The notes beneath the pieces are model-generated. The model did no database searches. It was not told the DNA's origin and saw nothing but the letters and a program-made list of their open reading frames with translations. A program made the translations under genes and the position numbers. This document shows, in pieces, positions 42,732 through 53,677 of a stretch of DNA of 64,000 nucleotides. The stretch is from contig JAIWNI010000007.1 of NCBI GenBank assembly GCA_025331435.1, positions 484,332-548,331 on the forward strand, given 5' to 3'. The stretch's first letter is position 1, and the number at the start of each line of letters is the position of its first letter. This DNA is from Choanephora cucurbitarum. Taxonomy: Eukaryota; Mucoromycota; Mucoromycetes; Mucorales; Choanephoraceae.

Positions 42732-43372
42732 ATGAGTGAAAAGACTTTTCAAAAAGGTGTTTCTGCACCCAAAGTTAAATTAGATGGTTCTGGCCTTCGT
42801 GTCGCTATTGTTCATACCCGTTGGAACTATGCTCTTGTCGATTTACTCTACAAAAAGGTCTATGACACCTTAGTTGAACGTTACAACGTCAAGCCTGAAA
42901 ACATTCACACTGTAAGTAACTTTTAGTTCATCAAGATAAAGAGGACTCATTCTGTTCACCAAAGGACACTGTTTCAGGTTCTTATGAATTACCTATGGCA
43001 GCTAAGCAATTGATTGAACTCTCTCAATCTCAAGCTTCTGAAACCGCCAATGATTTATTGGGTTCACCTGCTATCGGCACTACTGCTGCCAAATCAAGTG
43101 GACGTAAGACTGGTCCCTTTGATGCTGTTATTTGTATTGGTTTGGTTATCAAGGGTGGAACTGCTCACTTTGAATATATCTGTGATGCTGTTACTCATGG
43201 TATTATGCGAGTTCAGTTGGATACTGGTGTTCCTGTTGTTTTCGGTGTTTTGACTTGTTACAACGACGAGCAAGCTATTGCTAGATCTTCTACTGAAGAA
43301 GGATTTCACCATGCTGAAGAATGGGCTGCTGCTGCTATCGAATCAGGTTTAAGAAAATACCAAAAGTTGTAA
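42732..43372 (+). CDS. RIB4: 6,7-dimethyl-8-ribityllumazine synthase
   Basis: Penultimate step of riboflavin synthesis: condenses 5-amino-6-ribitylaminouracil with 3,4-dihydroxy-2-butanone 4-phosphate. Two exons (42732-42911, 42965-43372) give 195 aa. Family motifs: [19 protein letters not shown] at the first strand (Trp in the substrate pocket), [34 protein letters not shown] with the conserved GGT-HFEY loop and catalytic His, and [20 protein letters not shown]. The end is [15 protein letters not shown]. Length fits fungal enzymes (yeast Rib4 is 169 aa); the extra residues lie in the [17 protein letters not shown] insertion. Cytosolic, assembling as a pentamer in fungi. The CT/T-rich leader before the ATG and the complete motif set suggest a functional gene. 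Confidence 0.95.
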
Positions 43373-43752
43373 AGAATTAGTTGTAGTTATCATCTTGTTG
43401 TCAAATAAAACGGTTGTATAGAAGGAGAAAGGAGAGGGGCAACTTATGGAGAGAAAGAGATATTCATTGTACCACCTTAGTAAGCAACAGTCATTTTCAC
43501 TTTGATTTTGGCCCAATCATAGTTCTTCAAATGATGGAGCAGTAAGAAAAAAAAATAAAGGATCAGTTAGATAAAAAGGATCAGGCAAAGAAACATTGGC
43601 TATAGTTATTCGAGATTTCATCTATAGTCATTTCTACTCTTAGTGGACAGAGAATCAAATCGATTCTGTTCTCGGTACAAAATCATTCGGTCTTTTTCTT
43701 TTGTCTGATATATTTTTTTTCTTTTTTCTTCTCTTTTCTTCCTCTACAAAAC
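43373..43752. other. Intergenic (promoter of the MFS gene)
   Basis: Contains a poly-T/CT-rich leader directly before the MFS start codon. Nothing else is recognised. Confidence 0.5.
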
Positions 43753-45418
43753 ATGAGAGAAGATACGCCATTGATTGGCGAAAATTCCCAAAGAAAAGGG
43801 TCGCCATGGTATCCTATTGTGACAATGTTTTTGGTTGCTTTCTCTGGAAGGTAAATGCTGTTTTGTTTAATCGAATCAATTCTCAACTTCTATGCTCTAG
43901 TGCTTTACTTGCTCCGCATGTACAATTCTACACAGAAATATTCTGTTACGTGTATGTAGAGAGTAAAAAAAAAAGAACCATTTTCCTTTGACTTATGTTG
44001 AGCATTAGGCATTATGGTAAAAGCGATATTCCTATCCAAGACTGTTCTATTCCACCTGTTCAGAAAATGGTATCCAAAGCTCAGGCCATGATTATGTTTT
44101 TGACATATGCATCTAGTAAAAAAAAAACCATGCATACAGAAACAAGCAATTTATCTTTTACCTTTACTTTGTGATAGCATTGCTAAGTGCAAGCTTGTAC
44201 GGTCGCTTGTCAGACCGAAAGGGCCGTGTACTTGTGCTACGTATATCTACAATAGGTTCTTTTCTTTATGTTGCTTGTGATTTAATAACCGCAACTTATT
44301 ACAAGTCCATTGGAGTTGCACTGATGTTTATTGGACCCTTAGTGCGTGGTATTTTAGTAGGTGATAGCGTACTGATGGCTGCTGTTCAGGCTTATATTGC
44401 CGATTGTACTTCAAAGTCTTCAAGAACAATTATCTTTGCTAGATTGATGGCGAGTTTGTTTATAGGTTCTGCCGTTGGACCGCTTATCAGCAGTCAACTA
44501 CTCAAAGTAAAGAATTACAGGAAGAAAGTGATCAACACGAAAAAAGCTTATCAATCTATCTTTAAATAGCATACACAAAAAGTGACACATGTGTTTTATC
44601 TTGCATTTTTTGTAGATCTTGTGAATGTTGTCTACACCAATTTCTTTATTCCCGAAACAAGATCTTTGTCAGAACTGCAAGAAACAAGCCAGACAAGCAA
44701 AAAGAGTTCATTTTTCTCAAGCATCAATGTCTTTTCAGCACTAAAAGTGATCATACAAGAACATCCTACTCGTATGGCACGTCATGCCTTGTTGTGGATT
44801 GTCGTAGCAGATTTCCTACTGGCACTCGTTAGACGACCGCCTACACTCATCTACGCCATGTTAACATTCAAATGGACAGCCTATGAGGGCAGTCTGTACT
44901 ACACCTATGCTTCAATCATGAAGTTGATGATCATGGTCTGCATTTTGCCACTGCTGTCTAAGCTCTTCAAGAAAGAGACGCATGATGGATCATTTGATTT
45001 TGATATTTGGATGGTACGCATTGGCATTGGTATTGATGCTGTATGCTTGGCTTTGGCTGGTGTTGCTTCTAGTGGAGTCTTGTTTGCTACAGCTGGTATG
45101 TTTCAAAGCTTCTCCATGTTGGCACAGCCTTCTATTCGTGGATTGATCACTACTATGGTCAGTTCAAATCAAGTGGGTGAACTGTTAGGTGCAGTAGCCA
45201 TACTCGATTCCGTAGCAAGTAAGAGGCATTTATTGCAAATTCGTTGATAGATTACTGAATCTTTTCTTGCAGATATCGTTGCTCATTTGAGCATTAATAC
45301 CTTGTATAGTGCTACAGTTTCATATATGCCAAACCTAACATTCTTTATCTGTGCACTGATTGCATTATTTTCATGCTCTGCTGCATGTCTTGTAAAGAGA
45401 AAAGAGACCGTGTTTTGA
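43753..45418 (+). CDS. Major facilitator superfamily transporter
   Basis: Six exons (43753-43850, 43901-43951, 44009-44115, 44178-44506, 44570-45218, 45273-45418) sum to 460 codons. The cytosolic N-terminus (MREDTPLIGENSQRKGSPW) carries an acidic/dileucine-like motif common in vacuolar or endosomal MFS proteins. Helix 1 is PIVTMFLVAFSGSALLAPHV. The loop 2-3 MFS signature is GRLSDRKGRVLVLR. Further helices include LMFIGPLVRGILVGDSVLMA, a second half starting THVFYLAFFVDLVNVVY with FFIPETRS, and a last helix LTFFICALIALFSCSAACLV. The layout resembles SLC46/folate-type and tetracycline-efflux-type MFS transporters. The substrate is unknown. No in-frame breaks. Confidence 0.85.
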
Positions 45419-46234
45419 TATAGTTGAGCTTCTTTCTCTCTTTATTTGTCCTGTATATGTATATCAACAGACATGAATAAGTGATCTACACTTTTTTTTT
45501 CTCAAAATGATGAAGAAGATGCTCATTGTAATGAAACATTTGTTAAGACAAGCATCATCTATATTTATCTGACGTTTTAGAAAGAAACCTAATAAATCCA
45601 TGTACATTAATGTCATATACATAACATTCTACAGAATGCTTTATTTTCTTACCAAATCTATCTAGTTTTGCTTTCATGCAACACTGACCTCACCCTCTAG
45701 TTCGGCTAGTAATGTCAATATATGTCATGTCTTCATGAAATCATATGGCATGCTCTGTTACGTATAGATACATTAAATGAACACTGTCAATGTTTGTTTG
45801 ATCTTAGTTTTCATTGGAAAAAAACTGCCCTTTTTTCTTTAAAAAAAAATTCTGTATGTATATTGAACAGAAATAAGACAAGCTCCTTTGCTAGAGTGGC
45901 AATTGTTTGTTTATGTCAAAAGAAATAAGGAAGAAGGAGTCCTTAAATAGACAAACAAAGGAAGCTTATTTCATACTTGCTTTTGTTTTTGACAATGGCT
46001 GTCAAAAGACACTCTGTTGCCCGAATTAAGCTTTCTGCTTTTATCAAAAACAATACGCTATCTGTCTCATGCATTTTGTAAATGATCTGATATACGCAAA
46101 GTATGTTATCTCTCTCTTCTCTTTTCCCTTCACTACATGTGTTCACAATCGTGAAGAACTGTGTAAACGAATTAACTCTTTTTCTGAATGACATAATGTT
46201 TAAATAAGTATTAAGCTGTGATGGTATAGAGTAT
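45419..46234. other. Intergenic, convergent
   Basis: Between the stop of the MFS gene and the stop of the minus-strand membrane-protein gene. Short ORFs on both strands are not protein-like. Nothing recognised. Confidence 0.5.
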
Positions 46235-46843
46235 TTATGTTACAGACACGGTGGAGACAATATTAGTGGAGGAAGAAGGGGTAGCAGTAATAGTGACAGT
46301 AACAGTATTGGTAGCTGTCATGTTGGCAGAAGGCGTCATTGTTGAATTGGAAGCATTGGCACGATGTGAATTGATATACACAGTCGATCTCTTCAAGCCT
46401 GTGAGGATAAATGCGGCTGCAATCAACGAACCAATCATGATCATGAAACCAGCAGCCAACCATGCCTTGATCAGTCTTTTTGTATGACTGACAGTGTCCC
46501 CTCTTTTACTCTCTCGGTTTCTTGCATTTTGGTCTCTTCGCCTTCGTTCTCTGCTCAATTGTTTCTCTTCATCATCTATACTCTCAGGAGCTAATTTGGA
46601 TGGAAAGAATTGTCCTTCTCTGCGATCTGGCGATGCTTCTTTATGTCTCCTGCTCACCTTTTGTATCATGCTCTGGAACAAGTGAAAGAATGGACGTCTA
46701 GGCCCTGATGTTGTATTTAGATTCAATTCTGTTTGTAGAGTAGTCCCCACAAATGATTCTGGTTTTATATTGCCTTCCAACGGTGGTACAATAGTGGCAC
46801 TCGATGATTTTCTTCCGGTGTTGTTTTGATAATCCTCTGCCAT
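46235..46843 (-). CDS. Single-pass membrane protein with Ser/Thr-rich outer domain
   Basis: Intronless, 202 aa. The cytosolic N-terminal 125 residues are hydrophilic and strongly basic towards the membrane (LSRERRRRDQNARNRESKRG). One transmembrane helix follows, AWLAAGFMIMIGSLIAAAFI. The C-terminal 55 residues are Ser/Thr/Asn-rich with many N- and O-glycosylation possibilities (NASNSTMTPSANMTATNTVT). Basic-inside topology predicts N-in/C-out (type II). The overall plan resembles small fungal wall-sensor or stress-sensor proteins, but no family was recognised. It could also be a Golgi or vacuolar protein of unknown role. The start is the first ATG after an upstream A-rich tract. Confidence 0.65.
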   Translation of the reverse strand: MAEDYQNNTGRKSSSATIVPPLEGNIKPESFVGTTLQTELNLNTTSGPRRPFFHLFQSMIQKVSRRHKEASPDRREGQFFPSKLAPESIDDEEKQLSRERRRRDQNARNRESKRGDTVSHTKRLIKAWLAAGFMIMIGSLIAAAFILTGLKRSTVYINSHRANASNSTMTPSANMTATNTVTVTITATPSSSTNIVSTVSVT

Positions 46844-49200
46844 ATCAATGCGTTAAAGAAAAAAAAAGGTAAAAAAAAGGTAAAAAAAATGAAGAAAGAG
46901 GAACAGGACATAAGATGATAAAAATAGTGTTTGCTTCTATGCTGCTGTATACAAATAACTATTTTTTTTTCTACACGTCATTTGCAAGGATATGCTTTGC
47001 CGAAGCATCCCAAGAAGAAATCGAGAACCGACAATCAACCGAAGACCTAGAAGCAAAAAGTACTTTTAAAAGAACACCCCCCAAAATGATTTCAAACAGA
47101 ACGAAGATCAGATAATTTCTGCAAATTAGAGTGTATATAGCAACTGTTTGATTCAATTCTATCATTTTTTTTTCATGATTCAAATCAACCCTATAGAAAG
47201 GAAAAAGAGAAGGAACTAGTAGACAAGAGTAAAATAAGCTAGGGCTTTATGCCAAAATAGAAGAAGTATGTCAAGTTACAAACTAAGCGTTTCTATCGCA
47301 TCTTTTTTACCTTGTCATAGTGTTACTAAGAAAAAGAAAAGAACGGCACAGCTAGAATTCAACTAAGGCAAGTAGGTTAAAGAAATAAAGAAGAAAAGAA
47401 ATAATAATAATCCAGGAATTGAAGTTGGATAAAATTACAATGAGAACGATTCAAGGCATATATGACGCCATGGTGTACCGCATTTAAATTTGTGTGAGAG
47501 TCAATGAGTTAGTTAGAGGTAAAGGGGGTGATACTAAATTACTTAGTTCATTCAAATATTGCTTTGTAAATGTAATGGAACATCATAGCCTAGAGTTATA
47601 CTAATTCAGAAAAAGGGCTTCTTTTCTTTTTTTTTTGAATCAAGTATAAGCTTGTCAAAGGCTAGGCCTTGAGAATCCGTTTTTCACTATTATTTTTAAT
47701 TGCTTTTTAGTTTCAAGTTTCTTTTTTTGTATAGAAAAATCTACAGAGCCAGAGCAAAGGCTCTTACGCTTCTGCTGTGTTTGTTAATTCAAGTTCTTGA
47801 TTGTGTAAAAGTTTTAGGATTTACAGAAAAAAAGAGTGATTGAAAATAGCAGTAACAAATGAATGTATTATTGCCCTTAAAAAAAAGGAGACAGAGAGAC
47901 ACTGTTGAGTGTGAAAGGATGTGCCTGAATCATTCCTAAATGCTAGTTCGTTTTTTTTTCCTACTATGTCACATTTCCCTAAATGTTATCTCTCCTGTGT
48001 GCATGCTTGAGAGGGTGCTAAAAGGGCAAGTTCCTGCTATAATTGATTCTTTTATTGAGAAACGGAACTAAAAGTATAAATGAATGCCGAAATTCAATTA
48101 TCATTTGAAAGGCATTACTTTCACAGTCAATAGATACATACTGCTCATTCACCCTTTCTCTAATTTATTGTTCTCTTTCAGCAGCTAGCCAATTATGTTT
48201 TAACATGAATCATGAGGGTCTTTTATCTTCGCAGGCTGTAAGCCTATGGTATTGTTTCATGGGCCTCTTACTGTATAAACTGTTCCTTTTTTTCTGCTAC
48301 TAGCCTTCTTGGGGGGCATATTCGAGAGGATGACAATGGCATTTCAGAACGAAGATCCCAACTCATAGTTTATTGATTTCTACTTATTTTACTTTGAACG
48401 GCTCATTAATATCTTTTCTTTTTTTAAACGGACTATCGACAACTGAATAGAAGTATGTTAGCTATTGATGATCAAATAAAGCTGCGATGTATTACATGAT
48501 TCCAAACTTTGAACTGTAAAATATAATAATAAATTCATTTCACCTATTTTCTATTCACAATAAATTGTACTGACATTTTATCACTAACCAATTGAGAGTC
48601 AAGAAGAGAAAGTGATCAATTGACGGCAGAAAGATATAAAACGAACCTTTATCGCTTGAATTGTAAACAAAGAAATCAAAGAACATGGAAATCAATTGCA
48701 GCATCTAATAACCGTAGTTCACATATGAATAGTATAAAAAAAAAGAAGCACCCTCTGATAAAATGGCTAACAAGACTCTGTTTTCAGACTTGGGATGCTT
48801 TTTCTAGTGACTGTTTTCTACAGTCTATCAATCGAAAAGAAGTGTTTTGTTAGAGAACATTCATAATGGAGAATCACATTGGTTATCATCAAATTCAAGG
48901 TGACACAAGCATGTAGAAAAGGACACCAACTTGGTAACGTAAACCTGCAGGACTGTTTTGAGTCTAGCTTAATGTTGGCTTCTCTAATACAATGTTTGCG
49001 TTATTTTGTCAAGCTCATGGGACTTTTAGCAATAGTCAATGAGCTTGTACTTGTCTATCAAAAACAAAAGGGACATTTTTTTTGAACGCAAGCTAAAATC
49101 ATGCTAAACCTTCTGTTACACAAAGAAAACCCGATTTTCGCAGCACAAAAAAAAAGAAAAAAAATTCTTGACACTCTTAAACTTTTTTTTTGATTTATCA
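46844..49200. other. Intergenic, 2.3 kb, no supported gene
   Basis: A/T-rich with many homopolymer runs. A 66-codon plus-strand ORF at 46915 (MIKIVFASMLLYTNNYFFFY...) has a hydrophobic start but no further support. ORFs at 48620-48853 and 48879-49085 likewise. No repeats shared with other parts of the window were noticed. Confidence 0.45.
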
Positions 49201-51691
49201 ATGGTCAGCACTCGAAGTGGTTCCTCTACAAAAGCAAACCAAACGCCTTTAAAGAGACGTAATACAGAAAAAAACACACCGAGAAAGAAAAGCAAAGGAA
49301 AACAGACGATTGCTCATGTTGACAGTACCGATGACGAACCAGAGGAATTCATAAAAGTCGATCTGCCTGTACAGAATCCATTTGTTGAACAAGAAGACGA
49401 GAGCGAAGAAGAAGAAGATGATATTGATTGGGAAACAGTTGCTCTACCTCCTAGATTTAATGAAATGGGCTCTTTTGAGCAACATTTGCCTGAAGAAAAC
49501 GTTTACAAGGATGTAGAAATTGTCATGGAAGCCCCGAGACCTGTACTCAAGTAAGGCTTGAATCCAAAAAAAAAGATAGAATCATGTCTTCTTATGAATC
49601 TCAAGCTTATACTGTCTATTAGAGAATCCAATTGGGAAAAGGCCTATCAACGTAACTTGCGAGAATGGATGCATCACTCTCATGTGGTCCTATTGACAGC
49701 ACACTATAAATGGCGAAATTATTGGTGCTCGCATACAGAAATGAAGGTAAGAAGTACATGCTTCTTTTTTTTTTTGGGGGGAGGAATACATAGCCAACCT
49801 AGTTCGTTAGTCTGTTTGTCGTTCAGTCATACCTGATCATGCTAAACGCCTCTTGAGTAAAGACAAGACAGAAGCAACACTCAAGACTGGGATCAAATGG
49901 TTGATTGGTTGGTGGACAGATTACTTTAGGCTGACAGGTCCTGGTCTGCTTACTGTACCTTATCATGAAGCATTCAGAAGCGATATCACGCTAAGACAAT
50001 GGATTGATCAGAAACAATCAGATGAGTCCAATGATTATATAGAGAATTTAGAGGCTTGGATGAATCTGTTGTCTGTTCGATCTGGCACACGCGATACCAG
50101 TGCGGAACTGTTTGTGGCTCTCTTGAGGGCTTGTGGTTGTGATGCTCGTTTGGTTTGTTCATTACAACCCTTACCTTACAAGATACCACCTGCATCTAAA
50201 AAAATACAACAAGAGACACCTGTAGAAGAAGAAGAAAAGACAGGCCAGGCTATGTTTCCATTTCGACCTCGATCTAAAGCGTATGTCAGTCCAGATAAAG
50301 AACTGAAATCACCTAAAGCAAAACCACCTTGTGTTTGGGCAGAAGTGTGGTGTGAGGATACACAACGGTGGATTTGCGTAGACATGATTCGGAATTATAT
50401 CGATAGACCAGGATTGATGGAACCTGCTGCCCTGAATCGATCCAATACCATGTCCTTTGTCTTGGCCTTTTCTGCAGACAATCGGAATGTGATTGATGTG
50501 ACACGTCGATATACATCCAATCTAGAAAAAGCCATACGGTTAAGAGAGCCTCCTCTGACGAAACGAGAAAAGGAAGGTGGTATGAAATTATGGTCAGATA
50601 TCTTCCTGTCTACTCTAGTTCAACAACAGGATGAACGTGATGTGATAGAGAAGGCTTCTTTAGATGAACTAGAGACAAGAGAAGTGATGCCTACATCCAT
50701 CAATGGATTCAAGAATCACCCTGTGTATGCCCTTGAGCGACACTTGAAGAAGTTTGAAATACTGCATCCAAGGGAACCTGTGTTGGGCAGTATTCGAGGT
50801 GAAAAGGTCTATCCTCGATCCTGTGTCAAGACAGTAAGTACAGCTGATGCCTACCGAAAGATGGGTAAAGAAATCAAGCCAGGTGAACAGCCAGTCAAGA
50901 TGGTCAAGGCCAATGCTGTCACGATAGAAAAGCGTCGTTTAAAAGAACAAGCTAAACAGGATGGTCAAGAGTTACTGGTACCCTGTTATGGAGAATGGCA
51001 AACACAATATTATCGTCCACCTCCTCTTATCCATGTAAGCTATACAGAGAAACTAAGAAGTGAGATTGCTTATCTGTTTATTTGGCTGAAAAGGGAAAAT
51101 TAGTCAAGAATGCATATGGTACAATTGATCTATTTACACCTAGTATGCTACCTCAAGGAGCAGCACATATACCAGGTAAGATGATAAGCCATGTAACCTT
51201 GTTATTGTTCTAATAATCTATCCCAAGTCAAAGGTATTGCTAAAATAGCAAAAAAGCTTAATATTGATTATGCAGAGGCAGTGGTAAGTGAGAGAGAGTT
51301 GATTCATACATTATTGTCTCTAATTCTAGCTAGGTTGATTTTGAATTCATGAAAATGAGAGCTGTTCCAATCACTAATGGTATTGTTGTGGCTGAAGAAC
51401 ATGAGCCCATATTGTTAGAGGTAATTCAAATCATTCTTTCCTTAAAATGAACACTAACACTTGTTATAGGCTTGGGAAGACTATGAACAGAATGAAGCCA
51501 ACAAGGCCATTGCCAAACAAGAGAAAGAAGTGTACAAACGATGGAGAAAACTGATCAAAGGCCTATTGATCAAAGCTCATGTAGATAAGGCCTATGGCAA
51601 GACAGACGATTTGCAGAAGAAGTGGGATGCATTTAATCACTCTGCTTCACCTACCATGGATGGTGGTGGATTTTTACCTGAAGAAGATTAA
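49201..51691 (+). CDS. RAD4: DNA damage recognition protein Rad4/XPC
   Basis: Recognises helix-distorting lesions and starts nucleotide excision repair in complex with Rad23. Seven exons (49201-49550, 49623-49746, 49811-51034, 51094-51175, 51228-51283, 51334-51420, 51470-51691) sum to 715 codons; yeast Rad4 has 754. The N-terminus is disordered, basic then acidic (RKKSKGKQT, EESEEEEDDIDWE-like). The transglutaminase-like domain includes HHSHVVLLTAHYKWRNYWC, SAELFVALLRACGCDARLVC (position of the degenerate catalytic Cys) and PPCVWAEVWCEDTQRWICVD. The beta-hairpin domains follow: FKNHPVYALERHLKKFEILH, ECYG-like LVPCYGEWQTQYYRPP, KLVKNAYGTIDLFTPSMLP, IAKIAKKLNIDYAEAVVDFE and GIVVAEEHEPILLEAWEDYE. 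All hallmarks of a functional Rad4 are present. Confidence 0.93.
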
Positions 51692-51815
51692 TTAAAATGG
51701 TTGCTTTGCATCTCACGTGACACACAATTCAGAGCCAATCAGAACAATCCACCTTGTCAAATTAATAAGTTTAATTTCTTAGCATTAATTTTTTTTTGTT
51801 TTTGTTCAATTCATC

Positions 51816-52914
51816 ATGCTTCGATTTGCCTTGTGTGTGATTGGCATCTACACATGTTTCTTGACATGGGGTGTTGTTCAGGAGCGTGTGAGTACAACAC
51901 CCTATGGCGATGCAGAGACACCTAAAAAGTTCAAGTTTTTCATCGTCCTCAATCTAATTCAATCGATCATTGCTGCCATCGTCGCATTCCTTTACCTCAA
52001 GGCATCAGGTCGTCACCTTAACCTGAGCCAGACACCTCGCCAACTCTATTTCAAGTATGCCCAAGTGGCATTCTTCAACTGCACAGGATCTCCCTTTGGT
52101 TATGCAGCATTAAAGCATATTGATTACCCCACCATGATCTTGGGCAAGTCATGTAAATTGGTGCCTGTCTTGATCATGAATGTCCTTGTCTACCGTCATC
52201 GATTTGCGTTGCATAAGTACATCTGTGTTGGCTTAGTGACCTTGGGCGTCTCTCTCTTCATGCTCTATCAACCCTCCAGTAAGAGTTCAGGTGCCACACA
52301 GAGTTCTATGTGGGGCTTGTTCTTGCTCTGTACCAATCTCTGCATTGATGGCCTGACCAATGCCACTCAAGATCAGATCTTTAGACAATTCAACCATCTG
52401 GTCAGTGGTCAACATATGATGTTCTACATGAATGCCTTTGGTTCACTCTTATCAGCCTTCTATCTCTTGTTCTATCCTCGGAATAATGAATTGACTCAAG
52501 CTTTGGCATTCTTCCAAGACCATCCAGCTGTCATCCGTGATGTCGTCCTGTTTGGTCTCTGTGGTGCCCTCGGTCAATGCTTTATCTTTTATACCCTTCA
52601 ACATTATGGTAGTCTTCGCTTGGTGACTGTGACTGTGACTCGTAAGTTGTTTACCATGTTACTCAGTGTCTTTTGGTTCCACCATACTCTCAATCTCGGT
52701 CAATGGTTTGGTGTGGCCCTTGTGTTTGTCTGTAAGTAAAGAGTGCGCGTTCTACTCTACTCTGTCTAACACATATCATACAGCTATAGGTATTGAAGCT
52801 TACATTGGTAAACAAGAGAAATTGAAATCAAAAAAAGCACAACTCTCTCCCACTCAACCCATAGAAAAGTTACCTGATTCTTTATTGTCAATAAAGGAAA
52901 AGAAGGCCATCTAA
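51816..52914 (+). CDS. HUT1: UDP-galactose/UDP-glucose transporter-like, HUT1 (SLC35B1 family)
   Basis: ER nucleotide-sugar transporter of the SLC35B1 branch; animal members exchange ATP/ADP or UDP-sugars across the ER membrane. Two exons (51816-52731, 52784-52914) give 348 aa. Typical segments: FLTWGVVQERVSTTPYG near the N-terminus, AQVAFFNCTGSPFGYAALKH, the signature YPTMILGKSCKLVPVLIMNV, LCTNLCIDGLTNATQDQIF, and RKLFTMLLSVFWFHHTLNLG in the last third. About nine to ten hydrophobic helices. The Lys-rich C-terminal tail (KQEKLKSKKAQ, SIKEKKAI) is consistent with a dilysine-type ER retrieval signal. It converges with the minus-strand gene at 52923, with only 8 bp between the stop codons. Confidence 0.92.
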
Positions 52915-52922
52915 ACAGAGGC

Positions 52923-53677
52923 TTATAGAATCCATTCATTTTCATGTTTGTATCGATGATCATAACGATAGGCTGATGAATGGGTGATGTGAGGATGATA
53001 GGCATTGAATCCCAAATAGTCATTCATGGTATGCGAGATCTCTGCTATCCAATAATAACTCTGTCGAGGAAACAAAGCATAGACTAAAGCCCATCCTAGG
53101 GTGATCCGAAAGGCATATTTGCATAATGATCCATGTGAAGAGAGAGTAGCTAAAGGTTGTACTAGTAACAGCAGTGTCTGTAATATCATAAAGCTGATAT
53201 TCAGTTAGACTCAAGCATCAGACATACAAATCTATCTCACCTATTTCTTTGTGTATCAAATCGTGTCGTGTTGGTATATAATAATGCACAGGCAATGACG
53301 AAGGCTAGGTTAGAACAAGCATTAGATCAAGTCAATTATTTCTTTGGCGAGTTGTTCTTACATGGGAATAGAGTGCGAAGTTGTGTATAGGCTCGCTCAA
53401 AGCGTAACAGAAAACTGGTAGTGACATAAGAAGGCATTTGATTGTGTCTATGTAAGGACTGGATCATATCATAGATAGTTCCCATGACAACATAGCAATA
53501 GAAAGTGACAACACCCAAACACACCATGATAGGCTCCACTTTATAAAGATAATAGTCGGCATGGAAATAATAAGCTATCTGAAGAACAATATCGCCAATG
53601 CGTATATTGTACAACACAAATGGTATCAGTATAGCAAGTGAAGCATAAGCCCCAATAACGAATAAGGGTGAAGTCAT
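52923..53677 (-). CDS. Small multi-pass membrane protein of unknown function
   Basis: Three exons (53677-53362, 53304-53241, 53193-52923) sum to 217 codons with GT-AG borders and consistent phases. Predicted helices: LFVIGAYASLAILIPFVLYN, IMVCLGVVTFYCYVVMGTIY, a middle one around SFVIACALLYTN, SFMILQTLLLLVQPLATL and ITLGWALVYALFPRQSYYWI. The C-terminus is hydrophilic and His/Tyr-rich (HPHITHSSAYRYDHRYKHEN). No family was recognised; conserved-looking features are DYYLYKVEP and the Trp/Tyr pair YYWIAEIS. The location could be ER or mitochondrial. It shares its 3' end tightly with HUT1, so transcripts of the two genes very likely overlap. Confidence 0.6.
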
